Positions 33,993-43,148 are shown, numbered from the stretch's first letter. The stretch: 64,000 bases of DNA from FEN-1297 sp964498065 (GCA_964498065.1 CAZCFZ010000011.1:18872-82871), one strand, 5' to 3'. Notes: a model not told the origin generated them from the letters alone. Numbers and translations: made by a program.

Positions 33993-35928
33993 TTTTATTT
34001 ATTAATTCGCTTATATCAATTATCATTACGACAGTGCCGTCTCCCATTATGGTAGAACCGGCTATGCCGTTAACATTTCCTAAATAAGTACCCAAAGATT
34101 TTATAACAACTTCTTTTTGTCCTATTAACTCGTCAACTTTTATTCCAAATCTTTTTTCGGCTAATCCGACAACTACAACGTTCTGCCATATCTTTTTGTT
34201 TTCCGATTGAGAATGCCCGTAGAGAAGACTATCGATTGATACCAAAGGAATAACACTATCGCGTTTTCTTATTACTTCATTACCGTTTATAGTATGAATA
34301 TCTTCTATATGAACTCTGAATGCTTCAATAATAGAGTTAAGAGGAACAACAATTATTTCGGAATTTACTTTAACAAACATACCTGGGATAATTGCCAGAG
34401 TCAGCGGCAGTTTTACAATAATCTTTGTTCCCTTTCCAACAGCGGATTCAACACTAATTATACCCCGCAGTTTTGTTACGTTGGTTTTAACTACATCCAT
34501 TCCGACGCCTCTGCCGGATACATTAGTAACTACTTCAGCAGTTGAAAACCCCGGGAGAAAAATTAAATTGTAAATATCCTGTTTGGTTAACTCTTTTGAT
34601 TTTTCTCCGGATAGCAAACCTTTGGAAATTGCTTTCTCTTTAATTATGTCTGGATCTATTCCTTTACCGTCATCCTCAATCGTTATAATTATCTGATTTC
34701 CCTCCTGTTCTGCAGATAATTTTATTGTGCCGTTCGGATCTTTACCTAACTCAGTCCTTTTATCGGGAGGTTCAATTCCATGGTCGACCGAGTTTCTTAT
34801 TAAATGTACGAGAGGATCGTTAATCTCTTCAATTAATGTTTTATCAAGTTCCGTATCTTCGCCTTTTATTTCCAGATTAACCTGTTTATGTGTTTCGCGT
34901 GCCAAATCTCTTACCAGCCTGGGGAACCGGTTGAATACTTTTCCAATTTTTACCATTCTTGTTTTCATAACAACAAGCTGGAGTTCATTAGTCATGAGAT
35001 CAATTTGTTTTGTTGCATCGGCAAGGTCTCTGGAAAACTTAGTACCCTCAAATTCGAGAGCAAATTCCGAATTTACTTGAGCCAGCCTGTTTCTTCCCAA
35101 TACCAGTTCCGATGCTATATTAAGTAATTCATCTAACCGTTCAACATCGACCCTAATTGTATTTTCGGTTTTTTTAACGGCATTATTTACAATGTTTTCC
35201 TTGGATAAAGATTCTTGCAAAGATTTTTCTTTTATAGATTTTTCTTTGGGCACTTCAACCGGTATATCTATAGAGACTGTTTCCCTCTTCTCCTCCGGTT
35301 CTTTAAGAGTTTTATTTTCAACCTGTCGAGTTTTTCCCTTTTTCAACATCTTTTTTGCTGATGATTTTTTTACGACTTTTGAACTAGTTTTTTTCTTCTG
35401 CGATACGGCTTTTTTCTTTCCTGTTATTTTTGATTTGGGTGATGACTCGCTTTTTGCAGTTGTCTTTTCATTCTTCTGTTCAGCTGCCGGCATTGCTTCA
35501 AAATTGCCACCGATAACATTAATTAAATTTGTCAGGATATTCACTGTCTCGTCAACGGGAACATCTTCAGTTAAATTTGTTTCAATAGAATAAAGTAATT
35601 CCTTTATTTTATCATACGCAAGGATGATCCCATCAGCAAGTTCAGTAGTTAAAACAGCTTCTCCTTTTCGCAGTTTATTTAAAATATCTTCGCAGCGGTG
35701 AGTTACCTGTGTAAGTTTATTCAATCCTAAAAAGCCGGATGTACCTTTTATCGTATGAAAAGATCTAAATATATCATTTAACAGCTCATCATCATCAGGC
35801 CTGTTTTCAAGTTCAATCAAATTCAGATCGAGCTTTTCCAAAATCTCTTTTGTCTCTACTAAAAAACTTTCAACAATCTCCTTCATTTCGGGATCGTTGA
35901 GCATCGAATATGTATTACTGGAAGCCAT
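33982..35928 (-). CDS. cheA: Chemotaxis histidine kinase CheA without a recognisable P2 domain
   Basis: 648 aa. P1 (Hpt) occupies 15-135 with phospho-His58 in RSFHTIKGTSGFLGL. Residues about 150-215 are a Lys/Ser-rich disordered linker (KKKAVSQKKKTSSKVVKKSS) where P2, the CheY/CheB-docking domain, would lie. P3 dimerisation runs from about 257 (IRVDVERLDELLNIASELVL). P4 has the N-box LVHLIRNSVDHG (373-384) and DDGKGID. P5 (CheW-like) ends the protein. It phosphorylates CheY and CheB. Two bases separate it from the cheZ-like gene. Confidence 0.97.
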   Translation of the reverse strand: MASSNTYSMLNDPEMKEIVESFLVETKEILEKLDLNLIELENRPDDDELLNDIFRSFHTIKGTSGFLGLNKLTQVTHRCEDILNKLRKGEAVLTTELADGIILAYDKIKELLYSIETNLTEDVPVDETVNILTNLINVIGGNFEAMPAAEQKNEKTTAKSESSPKSKITGKKKAVSQKKKTSSKVVKKSSAKKMLKKGKTRQVENKTLKEPEEKRETVSIDIPVEVPKEKSIKEKSLQESLSKENIVNNAVKKTENTIRVDVERLDELLNIASELVLGRNRLAQVNSEFALEFEGTKFSRDLADATKQIDLMTNELQLVVMKTRMVKIGKVFNRFPRLVRDLARETHKQVNLEIKGEDTELDKTLIEEINDPLVHLIRNSVDHGIEPPDKRTELGKDPNGTIKLSAEQEGNQIIITIEDDGKGIDPDIIKEKAISKGLLSGEKSKELTKQDIYNLIFLPGFSTAEVVTNVSGRGVGMDVVKTNVTKLRGIISVESAVGKGTKIIVKLPLTLAIIPGMFVKVNSEIIVVPLNSIIEAFRVHIEDIHTINGNEVIRKRDSVIPLVSIDSLLYGHSQSENKKIWQNVVVVGLAEKRFGIKVDELIGQKEVVIKSLGTYLGNVNGIAGSTIMGDGTVVMIIDISELINKIAE

Positions 35929-35930
35929 GT

Positions 35931-36689
35931 CTATGAAAATAATTTATCAATTTCATCTTGAGATGTTTTATTTAAATTTTGATGAACAAGAGAATCGGCC
36001 AGTTCTTGCTTTTCTTGCGATTTTGAGTATCTCGCATCCGGATTAAAAGCTGATTTATTTGTCGAATCCAGCCCTGCGAGGTCAATATTATTTATCTCAG
36101 ACTCATCAAGATGGACAATAAGAGATGATAATCTTTGACGGACAGACTCAATTAAATGATTAACCGCGGCTAATTGCTGGGCGGTAATATCCTGAACTTG
36201 AAGAGATAAAGTTATATTATAAACGTCATTTTTAATTTTATTAAATACTTCCTGAAATCTTGTTAATACAGCAAAATTGTTATCAAGTTTTTCGAACTCT
36301 TCTATCAAATTCTGTTTATCGGGCTTACTTTTCAATATACTTTTAATCTCCTGCCAGAGTTCTTTTTTCTTAACTTCCCTTTCGTGTGCCGATTTTAACT
36401 CGATAGTGATTTTATCCAAATCGTTGGAAATTGAATCTGCTATGTCCAGTATTTCAGTTGTGGCTAATTCCGTAGCGCTTGAAATATTGTCAATTTGGTT
36501 TTTAGCTTTCGGGATTTTATTCGTACTGTCCGCTATAGATGTATTTATATCTTCCAATAGAGGAACGGTTTCTTTCATAAAATCTATAATACTCTGAATT
36601 ACGGGAATAAGTTTTTGTCCATATCTGAAGACGCTTTTTAAATCATTCAGTCTTTCGAATAAATCGGACATAGTTGAAACCTGTTTCAT
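35931..36689 (-). CDS. cheZ: Divergent CheZ-like CheY-P phosphatase
   Basis: 252 aa, mainly long helices. The active-site helix QVQDITAQQLAAVNHLIESV contains Asp167 and Gln171, matching the DxxxQ pair (D143/Q147 in E. coli CheZ, QDLTGQ). A disordered linker follows, then a C-terminal SQDEIDKLFS (243-252) that resembles the CheZ tail binding CheY. Overall length and helical layout fit the family, but the rest is divergent. It lies between cheY and cheA, which agrees with the role. No cheC or cheX is present in the window. Confidence 0.82.
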   Translation of the reverse strand: MKQVSTMSDLFERLNDLKSVFRYGQKLIPVIQSIIDFMKETVPLLEDINTSIADSTNKIPKAKNQIDNISSATELATTEILDIADSISNDLDKITIELKSAHEREVKKKELWQEIKSILKSKPDKQNLIEEFEKLDNNFAVLTRFQEVFNKIKNDVYNITLSLQVQDITAQQLAAVNHLIESVRQRLSSLIVHLDESEINNIDLAGLDSTNKSAFNPDARYSKSQEKQELADSLVHQNLNKTSQDEIDKLFS

Positions 36690-36701
36690 AATAATAACTT
36701 T

Positions 36702-37079
36702 CTATGCTACTTGTAAAACTTGATCGATTTTTTCTTTGAGTATTTGCGGAGTAAACGGCTTAACTATATAATTATTTACTCTTGCCTGCAGTGCTTCAAT
36801 AATATCTTCTTTTACACCACGGGTAGTAACCATTAATATTGGAATTGATGAAACATTATCGTCGCTTCTAATTGCTTTCACTAGTTCGAGACCGGAAAGT
36901 ACAGGCATATTCCAATCCGTAATAATAAAATTTATACTATTGTCGCTCCCCAGCTTAGTAAGAGCTTCTTTTCCGTCTCCAGCTTCTACATAATTATTGT
37001 AACCGAGGTTTTTTAACGAATTTATCACAATTCTGCGCATGGTTACGGAATCGTCTACCACAAGAAATTTTAGGTCCAT
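36702..37079 (-). CDS. cheY: Chemotaxis response regulator CheY
   Basis: 125 aa, single receiver domain: acidic pair D9 D10, phospho-Asp55 in ITDWNMPVLSGLEL, Thr in MVTTRG, Lys in NYIVKPFTP. The WNMP at the active site and the NYIVKPFT ending are CheY hallmarks. The CheY-binding peptide in FliM and the CheZ-like gene next door give it both output and termination. It is one of two CheY genes here and the one closer to classical CheY. Confidence 0.93.
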   Translation of the reverse strand: MDLKFLVVDDSVTMRRIVINSLKNLGYNNYVEAGDGKEALTKLGSDNSINFIITDWNMPVLSGLELVKAIRSDDNVSSIPILMVTTRGVKEDIIEALQARVNNYIVKPFTPQILKEKIDQVLQVA

Positions 37080-37089
37080 AATTTTTCTT

Positions 37090-37455
37090 TCAGTTTAAAT
37101 ATTTTGATACTTCGTAAACTATTCTTTTAGGGTCAAAAGGTTTAATTAGATAGGAATTAGCTCCTATTTCCATTCCTTTTTGAATCTCGTTGCTGCCGGC
37201 TAAAGATGACAAAATTATTATCGGTATATCTTTAAACTGTTCATTGCTTCTCATCTTCTTGATTAATTCAAAACCATCCATGTTGGGCATATTTAAATCT
37301 GTAATAACCAGACTAATTTGCTTGTTTGGTAATTTTTCCAATGCCTCCATGCCGTCCACGGCAGGAATTATTTCGTAACCTTTCATTGCCAGGGCAAATG
37401 TCACGAACTTTCTAATTGAAGGAGAGTCATCTGCCACCAGAATTATTTTTTTCAT
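37090..37455 (-). CDS. Second CheY-like single-domain response regulator
   Basis: 121 aa with D9 D10, phospho-Asp53 in VITDLNMPNMDGFELI and Lys in SYLIKPFDP. All catalytic positions are intact. It differs from the neighbouring CheY by LNMPNMDG at the active site. It could be an auxiliary or phosphate-sink regulator, or act outside the motor. It lies 10 bases from cheY and 9 from cheR. Confidence 0.9.
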   Translation of the reverse strand: MKKIILVADDSPSIRKFVTFALAMKGYEIIPAVDGMEALEKLPNKQISLVITDLNMPNMDGFELIKKMRSNEQFKDIPIIILSSLAGSNEIQKGMEIGANSYLIKPFDPKRIVYEVSKYLN

Positions 37456-37464
37456 TTTGAATTA

Positions 37465-38364
37465 TTACTCCTTTTTGTAGCCAATTGTCTTTGGAAAATT
37501 AATTATACTAAACGCCTTGGATATCATGTGAAGAGTTTCTGCATAACCGATAAATAAGTAACCGCCTTTGTTAAGGGAATTATACAAATGATTAATTACC
37601 TTAACTTTGGCTTTTAAATCAAAATATATTAGAACATTTTCACAGAATATTATGTCATAATTAAACATAGCCCGCATTTCTATATCATCAACAAGGTTTA
37701 ATATCCTAAAAGAAGCCATTTTTTTAATTTCCGGAACAACCTCAAAAGTGTTGCCTCTATTTTTAAAATATTTTTTCAAATAATATGCCGGAGTGTTTCT
37801 AATAGAATACTCCTTGTAAACTGCAGACTTAGCAGTTTGAATTACAGTTTGGTCAATATCCGTACCCACAATTTCAAATTCTATGTTAGGAAATTTAGGC
37901 TTTAACAAATCATGGATTACTATAGCAATTGAATAAGCCTCTTCGCCCGATGAAGAAGCGGCACTCCAAATCCGAAGCTTTGATTTTCCTAATTTTAACT
38001 TCGGGACTAAAATTTCGGGTATAACCTTTGCAACAAGTGCATCCAGTTGTGCCTGGTTTCTGAAGAAATAGGTTTCATTAATTGTTATTGCTTCATATAA
38101 ATATTTTTTCTCCTGATTACCATCCCGTTTGAACTTCAACAATTCATAATATTCTTCAAACGAATTTAGTCCCAGAAAATTAATCCTTTTAAGCAGTCTG
38201 CTTTCAAGTAAATATTTCTTATTATCATGAAAATATATACCGCAACTATCATAAATTAGTTTTCTAAAGTTTTCAAAGATAAAATTGGACAATGTTAAAT
38301 TACTGCTGATTTTAATCTGGTAACCGATTGCCGAATTGATAGTCGTATTTGGTAATTCAGTCAT
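37465..38364 (-). CDS. cheR: Chemotaxis methyltransferase CheR
   Basis: 299 aa. CheR landmarks: INETYFFRNQAQLDALVAKV, the SAM-binding LRIWSAASSSGEEAYSIAI, ILNLVDDIEMRAMFNYDIIF and CENVLIYFDLKAKVKVINHL. It methylates Glu residues of MCPs. A leading 25-residue extension precedes the CheR N-terminal helical domain. The window MCP has no NWETF-like CheR-docking tail, so CheR would act without tethering on that receptor. Confidence 0.96.
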   Translation of the reverse strand: MTELPNTTINSAIGYQIKISSNLTLSNFIFENFRKLIYDSCGIYFHDNKKYLLESRLLKRINFLGLNSFEEYYELLKFKRDGNQEKKYLYEAITINETYFFRNQAQLDALVAKVIPEILVPKLKLGKSKLRIWSAASSSGEEAYSIAIVIHDLLKPKFPNIEFEIVGTDIDQTVIQTAKSAVYKEYSIRNTPAYYLKKYFKNRGNTFEVVPEIKKMASFRILNLVDDIEMRAMFNYDIIFCENVLIYFDLKAKVKVINHLYNSLNKGGYLFIGYAETLHMISKAFSIINFPKTIGYKKE

Positions 38365-38382
38365 ATATTCTTTTCTCGGTTT

Positions 38383-39774
38383 CTATTCTGGTTGATCATA
38401 AGAGTTTTGCTCAAGGACAAATTTTGCCCTGTCGCTTATCATTTCTTCCTTATCCTCAGTTAATTTAACAATTGCGTTTTCTGCAATTTCGTTATGTACA
38501 TTACTTAGAATTTCAAGTAATTTTAATTTATTCCACAAGTTATTATCATTTAGCATCTTGTCAATAAACAATAGTGCTTTATCGGTATCGATTATGAACA
38601 GCAGTTCCATTGCCAATTTCCTGACTTCTTCATCCGGATTATCCAGAAAGTCTATTAAAGAGTCGGTTAAGTTTATTATCTGCAGCTCGGTAACAAAATC
38701 TTTGTAGCCTAATTCATCATTACCCATTATTTCCAAAGAAAGTTCAAGAAGATTTTTTAAATTTTTACAATCGTTATCCAATAGGCCTATAAAAATTTCG
38801 AAAAATCTTTTAGGATTCTCTAAAAGTTTCGGCTTAATCAATTTGTCGGTTTCATTATCCTCTCCATAAACCTTTATGTAAGCATTGGTAATATCTTCGC
38901 CTTCAAATGCAACAATTAGTTTTATGGCTGCTTTCCTATATTTTGAATCCGCTTCTTCAATAGTGTCGAGAATAGAATTCTTCATTTTCTCATCAAATGG
39001 TACATCAAGATTATATTTTTCTTTTAATAAATAGATTGATTCAATTATAGGCCATATTAACGGACCTTTTGTTTTATTTAACTCTGAAATAAGGAAATAA
39101 AAAGATTTTTGATCTCCTACCGAGCCTAAACTTTCAATCATTGAAAATTGTGTTAAGCTGTCCTCATCGTTATATTTTGAAATAATAAAATCCAATGCCT
39201 TGGAATTACCAATTTTTCCAAGTGCCTCAATTATTGTAGGCTTAAACAATTCGTTTCTATCATAAATCAGAATCATTTGATCCAGAGCGGCTTCATATTT
39301 TAAATTACCAAGTGCTTCTATGCAAGCCATAATCACATTGTCGTTTTTATTAATTTGCATAAGCTCCAATATTTCAGGTGCTGCCTTGGGTTCGCCAATT
39401 AATCCCAGAATATCCACAATAAATTTTTTATCATCATCGTTGCCTAAGTAAATATGTTCCAGCATGGTTTCAACCGAGTTGCTTCCGATTTTTAGTAAAA
39501 TTTCACCTGCTAGGTTTCGAGTGGAAATATTAGGTGAAGAAACATATTTAACAAGATGTCCGGGAATCTGAGGACTTGGATTTACCGATAACATTAAATC
39601 AACCGTGTTTCGAACGCCTTTATCCGTATCTTCCAGCATTGTACATATATCTTCAACAAGTTCATCCGGTAAATTTTCATTGAATAATGATTCCACCGCT
39701 GAACATCTTTCTGTGGGATCTCCGGATTTTAATTGTTTTAACATACCAGTTATTACACTATCATTTCGGGTCAT
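38383..39774 (-). CDS. HEAT/PBS-lyase repeat protein heading the che operon
   Basis: 463 aa built from tandem alpha-helical HEAT-like repeats. Examples are IVDILGLIGEPKAAPEILEL, CIEALGNLKYEAALDQMILI, IIEALGKIGNSKALDFIISK and MIESLGSVGDQKSFYFLISE. The C-terminal part is more divergent but continues the pattern (MELLFIIDTDKALLFIDKML). No catalytic motif or signal peptide is present, so a cytoplasmic scaffold is most likely. It is the first gene of the che operon, 18 bases before cheR, and carries the sigma-28 promoter upstream. It may organise the array or bind a Che protein; this is inference. Confidence 0.88.
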   Translation of the reverse strand: MTRNDSVITGMLKQLKSGDPTERCSAVESLFNENLPDELVEDICTMLEDTDKGVRNTVDLMLSVNPSPQIPGHLVKYVSSPNISTRNLAGEILLKIGSNSVETMLEHIYLGNDDDKKFIVDILGLIGEPKAAPEILELMQINKNDNVIMACIEALGNLKYEAALDQMILIYDRNELFKPTIIEALGKIGNSKALDFIISKYNDEDSLTQFSMIESLGSVGDQKSFYFLISELNKTKGPLIWPIIESIYLLKEKYNLDVPFDEKMKNSILDTIEEADSKYRKAAIKLIVAFEGEDITNAYIKVYGEDNETDKLIKPKLLENPKRFFEIFIGLLDNDCKNLKNLLELSLEIMGNDELGYKDFVTELQIINLTDSLIDFLDNPDEEVRKLAMELLFIIDTDKALLFIDKMLNDNNLWNKLKLLEILSNVHNEIAENAIVKLTEDKEEMISDRAKFVLEQNSYDQPE

Positions 39775-39838
39775 TTTATAATTCTCCCAAATGATTTTTC
39801 CTTAAAATGATTTTTATTTCTTCTATTCTCTTAAATTA

Positions 39839-39865
39839 TTATCGAACGATTCATTAATATTTTTA
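39839..39865 (-). promoter_or_regulatory. Sigma-28 (FliA) promoter of the che operon
   Basis: On the minus strand TAAA (39862-39865), a 15-base spacer, then TTCGATAA (39839-39846), 65 bases before the ATG of the HEAT gene. This matches TAAA-N15-NNCGATAA exactly and repeats at fliC, flgM and cheW. Confidence 0.72.
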
Positions 39866-40082
39866 GTGAATTCTTTTGTTTTTATTCAATTTTGGTGCCG
39901 TAAAAAAATATTTAGGATTCTACTTATTTCTTAAAAACACAATAATTAGTTGTATAATATTAACCAACTGAAAAAAATTGGACATATATTAAATGATAGA
40001 TCCGAATACGGTTAAATAATTAGGTTAGGATTTAATTTTTAAAATATTGAATTAGGTTTTTCTAATGATGTTTTAATCGTTT

Positions 40083-40171
40083 GAGGGTGACCCATAAAAG
40101 TATACTATGATAGAAATACTGAAGTTATGAAGAAAAATCTATGACTGTACACTTATTATGAGAACACCCTC
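40083..40171. mobile_element. MITE-like remnant with imperfect terminal inverted repeats
   Basis: An 89-base AT-rich segment is bounded by GAGGGTG (40083-40089) and CACCCTC (40165-40171). The repeat extends imperfectly inwards: left GAGGGTGACCCATAAAAGTA, right (reverse complement) GAGGGTGTTCTCATAATAAG, both followed shortly by TAC. No transposase and no clear target duplication are visible. IS-derived, non-autonomous element is the best reading; a chance pair is possible. Confidence 0.4.
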
Positions 40172-40172
40172 A

Positions 40173-40531
40173 TTATTAATACCGGGCAAATTTTGTAATT
40201 GAGATGTTAATAAGCCCAAGGTTTAAAATTTTACTTTTAATTAAAGCCTGTTTTTTAAAAAATATACAATAGTCTTTAACTGAACTATAAATATGTTTTG
40301 CCGGTCTCTTAAAAATGATAACACTTTCAGTGAAATGAATTTATCCCTTCTCCTCTCTTCGTTTTCTAATTCCGCCGTCTTGTCGTAAGCTCTTTATGAA
40401 TTTGCTTTTACAGTGACGATTTTAAATAAAGGTATTTCCTTATCAAACTATCTTTAATTATAAATTTTTGCGTTTTATATTTTTCGATTTTATATCTGAA
40501 TCCGAATTTTGAACTCATCGGCAAACACTTA
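40173..40531. other. AT-rich non-coding stretch downstream of the MCP gene
   Basis: About 360 bases between the inverted-repeat element and the mcp stop. I see no convincing gene, RNA or strong terminator. Open frames here, such as one at 40408-40596 overlapping the mcp end, have no ribosome site or family features. Confidence 0.5.
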
Positions 40532-42610
40532 TTAATTAACTTCATATCCGGCAAGAGATTTGCCGTTGGTTCCACTTTCGACTTTGTTTTCATCAATTTT
40601 AAAATGAGAGATCAGTTTTTCAAGATTTTGGGTAAGATTGCTCATCTCCTCTGTTGCATTCGCTATCTGCTGGGATCCTAAAGCACTTTGCTTTGTTACA
40701 TTATTAATTGATTCAATGTTTTGACTGATTTCTTCTGCAGTTGTAGATTGCTGTTCACTGGCAGCAGCAACCAATACTGCAACATCCGATACCTTTTGTG
40801 CGCCGTCAATAATATCATTAAGAACTTCACCCGCTTTAATAGCCAATTCTTTTCCGGAATCAACTTCTTGTTTTCCTTTTTTCATAGACGCAACAGCTTC
40901 TGTTGTATCATTTTGTATCTGCTTTATCATTACGGCAATTTCTTTTGTAGCTTTAGTTGTACGCTCAGCTAATTTTCTAACTTCATCTGCCACAACCGCA
41001 AAACCTCTGCCTTGTTCACCTGCTCTGGCTGCTTCAATTGCAGCATTTAGTGCTAGCAGATTTGTCTGATCGGCAATATCCTCAATTACCTGAATAATTT
41101 CTCCAATAGAATCGCTGCTTTTTCCCAAAGCTTCAACGGTTTCCGCAGATTTTTTTACAACTTCGGCAATCCTCATCATACCGCCGATAGTATCTTCCAC
41201 AACCTTTCCGCCCTGTTTAGCTTTATCACCTGAACCTTTTGCCGTTTCAGCAGCAAGAGAAGCATTTTTAGTGTTATCTAAAATAGTTTTCGCCATTTCT
41301 TCTATAGAGCCTGCTACTTCCGAAATTTGCTGTGTTTGTTCTCCTGCACCGGCAGCCATTTCTTCTACGCTGGCTGAAATTTGATTAGATGCACTGGCAG
41401 TAGAAAGAACTGTTTGCCTTACCTTATTCAATGCTTCGGAAAGTGAGGTAATTAGTGTATTTATATTGTCCTTAATTAACTGATGATCCCCCTTAAAATC
41501 ACCTATAACCTTTTTCGTAAAGTCGCCCTTAGCCATAATTTTTAACACATCGGCGGAAGCATATATTGGTGCCAGTACGGCTTCGAGGATTGAATTAATA
41601 CCTGTAATCAATTTCCCCCATTCACCTTCAAACTTTGATGAATTCCCCCGTACTGTTAAATTACCTTCTTTGTTTGCCTTAATCAATTTATCAGCTTCAT
41701 TAAGTAATTCCTCAATCGTTTCGGCTTCTTTATTGAATGCAATTGCCAGAGTATCTTTATCTGAAGCTAACGGCACTTTGCTAATCTTACCAGCAGCAAT
41801 TTGCTGAGCTGCATAAATTTTGTCAACCTGTGCATGTTGAAGTACTTTTAATGATTCAGCTAATTCTCCGACTTCATCTTTGGTATTATAGTTTATTACA
41901 ACATCGTAATTCCCAAGTGCAAATTCTTTTACTACCTGTTTCAATTGTTCAAGAGGCTTTGCAATAGCAGGTGCAAGGTAAAATACCGAAAGTATAAAAA
42001 TTACTGTACCGATTATAGAAAAAATTAACAGATATGTAACCGAACTGTCAACCGAGCTCTTAACAGTTGTGTTTAGTACATTTCCTTTTTGTGTTAATTC
42101 TTTATGAATATCTTCAAATTTATTTAATAATTTTACTCCGACTTCTTCGCCGGAAGAAGTAGCTATATCGGAAGCCATGTCATAACTCTTTGTAGCAGAA
42201 GCACTTAAAATTGCATCAGCTACTAAGCTTTTATATTGCTCCCAAATATTCTTTACTTGTGTAATTTTTTTACTTATACTGGTATCTAGATTCGATTTTG
42301 TTAGTGAAGTTATGCTGGAATCGATTGATGCCTTTAAACCATAATATTCTTTGGCGTTCTGATTAAATTTACTGGCAAAAGCAGGCATTGAAAATTGCAT
42401 CATTAAGTATTGGGTGTGCTGGTAATTTGAATATATACTGCTTATTTGTTCCTGCGGTATAATATATTCATCAAAAATCTGATCTTTAACTTTTAGCATT
42501 TTATTCAGCTGCAAAAAGCTGATTAAAGCAATTATCACCGAAATTGCTGCTAGGAAGCCAAATCCCCCTTGTATTTTCCGTACAAATTTTATGTTTGAAA
42601 ACCAATTCAT
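40532..42610 (-). CDS. mcp: Methyl-accepting chemotaxis protein
   Basis: 692 aa. Membrane helix 1 at about 16-33, a periplasmic helical-bundle sensor (35-190, four-helix type), helix 2 at about 192-213, HAMP (214-267) and a second HAMP-like segment (about 345-395). The signalling domain follows, with the hairpin tip IIQVIEDIADQTNLLALNAA, then IEAARAGEQGRGFAVVADEV (505-544). Tail ends LAGYEVN without a CheR pentapeptide. The receptor controls CheA through CheW. A TonB-like gene lies 77 bases upstream, and the two may share the sigma-28-like promoter at 43122. Confidence 0.96.
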   Translation of the reverse strand: MNWFSNIKFVRKIQGGFGFLAAISVIIALISFLQLNKMLKVKDQIFDEYIIPQEQISSIYSNYQHTQYLMMQFSMPAFASKFNQNAKEYYGLKASIDSSITSLTKSNLDTSISKKITQVKNIWEQYKSLVADAILSASATKSYDMASDIATSSGEEVGVKLLNKFEDIHKELTQKGNVLNTTVKSSVDSSVTYLLIFSIIGTVIFILSVFYLAPAIAKPLEQLKQVVKEFALGNYDVVINYNTKDEVGELAESLKVLQHAQVDKIYAAQQIAAGKISKVPLASDKDTLAIAFNKEAETIEELLNEADKLIKANKEGNLTVRGNSSKFEGEWGKLITGINSILEAVLAPIYASADVLKIMAKGDFTKKVIGDFKGDHQLIKDNINTLITSLSEALNKVRQTVLSTASASNQISASVEEMAAGAGEQTQQISEVAGSIEEMAKTILDNTKNASLAAETAKGSGDKAKQGGKVVEDTIGGMMRIAEVVKKSAETVEALGKSSDSIGEIIQVIEDIADQTNLLALNAAIEAARAGEQGRGFAVVADEVRKLAERTTKATKEIAVMIKQIQNDTTEAVASMKKGKQEVDSGKELAIKAGEVLNDIIDGAQKVSDVAVLVAAASEQQSTTAEEISQNIESINNVTKQSALGSQQIANATEEMSNLTQNLEKLISHFKIDENKVESGTNGKSLAGYEVN

Positions 42611-42687
42611 TTTTCTACCATTATTTTATTTAAATGAATCCGAATAAATTTAAATTAGTTTTAGAAATAAGATTTTTATTCCTTTGA

Positions 42688-43074
42688 TTACTGAAGCTTA
42701 AACGTAATTGCAAGAGACAGCTTAACCTTAACAGGGACACCTTTATCTTCACCCGGAGTAAATTTCACAGATTTTATTCCCTTTATAGCTGCTTCATCAC
42801 AACCGCCGCCAAGACTTTTAATAACCTTTACTTTATCAACATTACCGTTTTCATTTATGTAAAGGAGCAAATAAACTTTTCCTTCAATCCCATCCCTTTT
42901 TGCTACATCGGGATAAGTAATATTTTTATAGATTTCACTTAATCCACCTTTAGGCTGAGGCATAACTTGAGCAAAAGGCAAGTATGGATCCTGTTGTTGT
43001 GCAAATATTTTGTTTGATGATATAATTACCGTTAAAAATATTATAGAAATGAATAAAAAACTGAATAATTTCAT
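42688..43074 (-). CDS. TonB C-terminal-domain periplasmic protein
   Basis: 128 aa with a signal peptide (hydrophobic segment ending NKIFA, then QQQDPYLP) and a TonB_C domain: YPDVAKRDGIEGKVYLLLYI, then VDKVKVIKSLGGGCDEAAIK and GIKSVKFTPGEDKGVPVKVK. It lacks the membrane anchor and Pro-rich arm of an energy-coupling TonB, so it is a free periplasmic or surface domain. The partner is unknown. It lies 77 bases upstream of mcp, and a link to chemotaxis is only positional. Confidence 0.85.
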   Translation of the reverse strand: MKLFSFLFISIIFLTVIISSNKIFAQQQDPYLPFAQVMPQPKGGLSEIYKNITYPDVAKRDGIEGKVYLLLYINENGNVDKVKVIKSLGGGCDEAAIKGIKSVKFTPGEDKGVPVKVKLSLAITFKLQ

Positions 43075-43121
43075 TGTTATCCTTCTAATATTATTATTCT
43101 TTTTTAATTCTCACAGGTATA

Positions 43122-43148
43122 TTATCGGAAGTTGTTTAAATAAGTTAA
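43122..43148 (-). promoter_or_regulatory. Sigma-28-like promoter upstream of the TonB-like and mcp genes
   Basis: Minus strand TTAA (43145-43148), 15 bases, TCCGATAA (43122-43129), 48 bases before the TonB-like ATG. The -10 fits well and the -35 differs by one base from TAAA. It would place the MCP in the FliA regulon. Confidence 0.4.

Noticed and set aside
35192..35593. 133-codon Phe-rich frame antisense to cheA
   Set aside because: Mirror of the Lys-rich linker (AAA codons read as TTT).
40408..40596. 62-codon frame at the mcp 3' end (minus strand)
   Set aside because: Overlaps the mcp coding end in another frame, has no ribosome site and basic low-complexity sequence.
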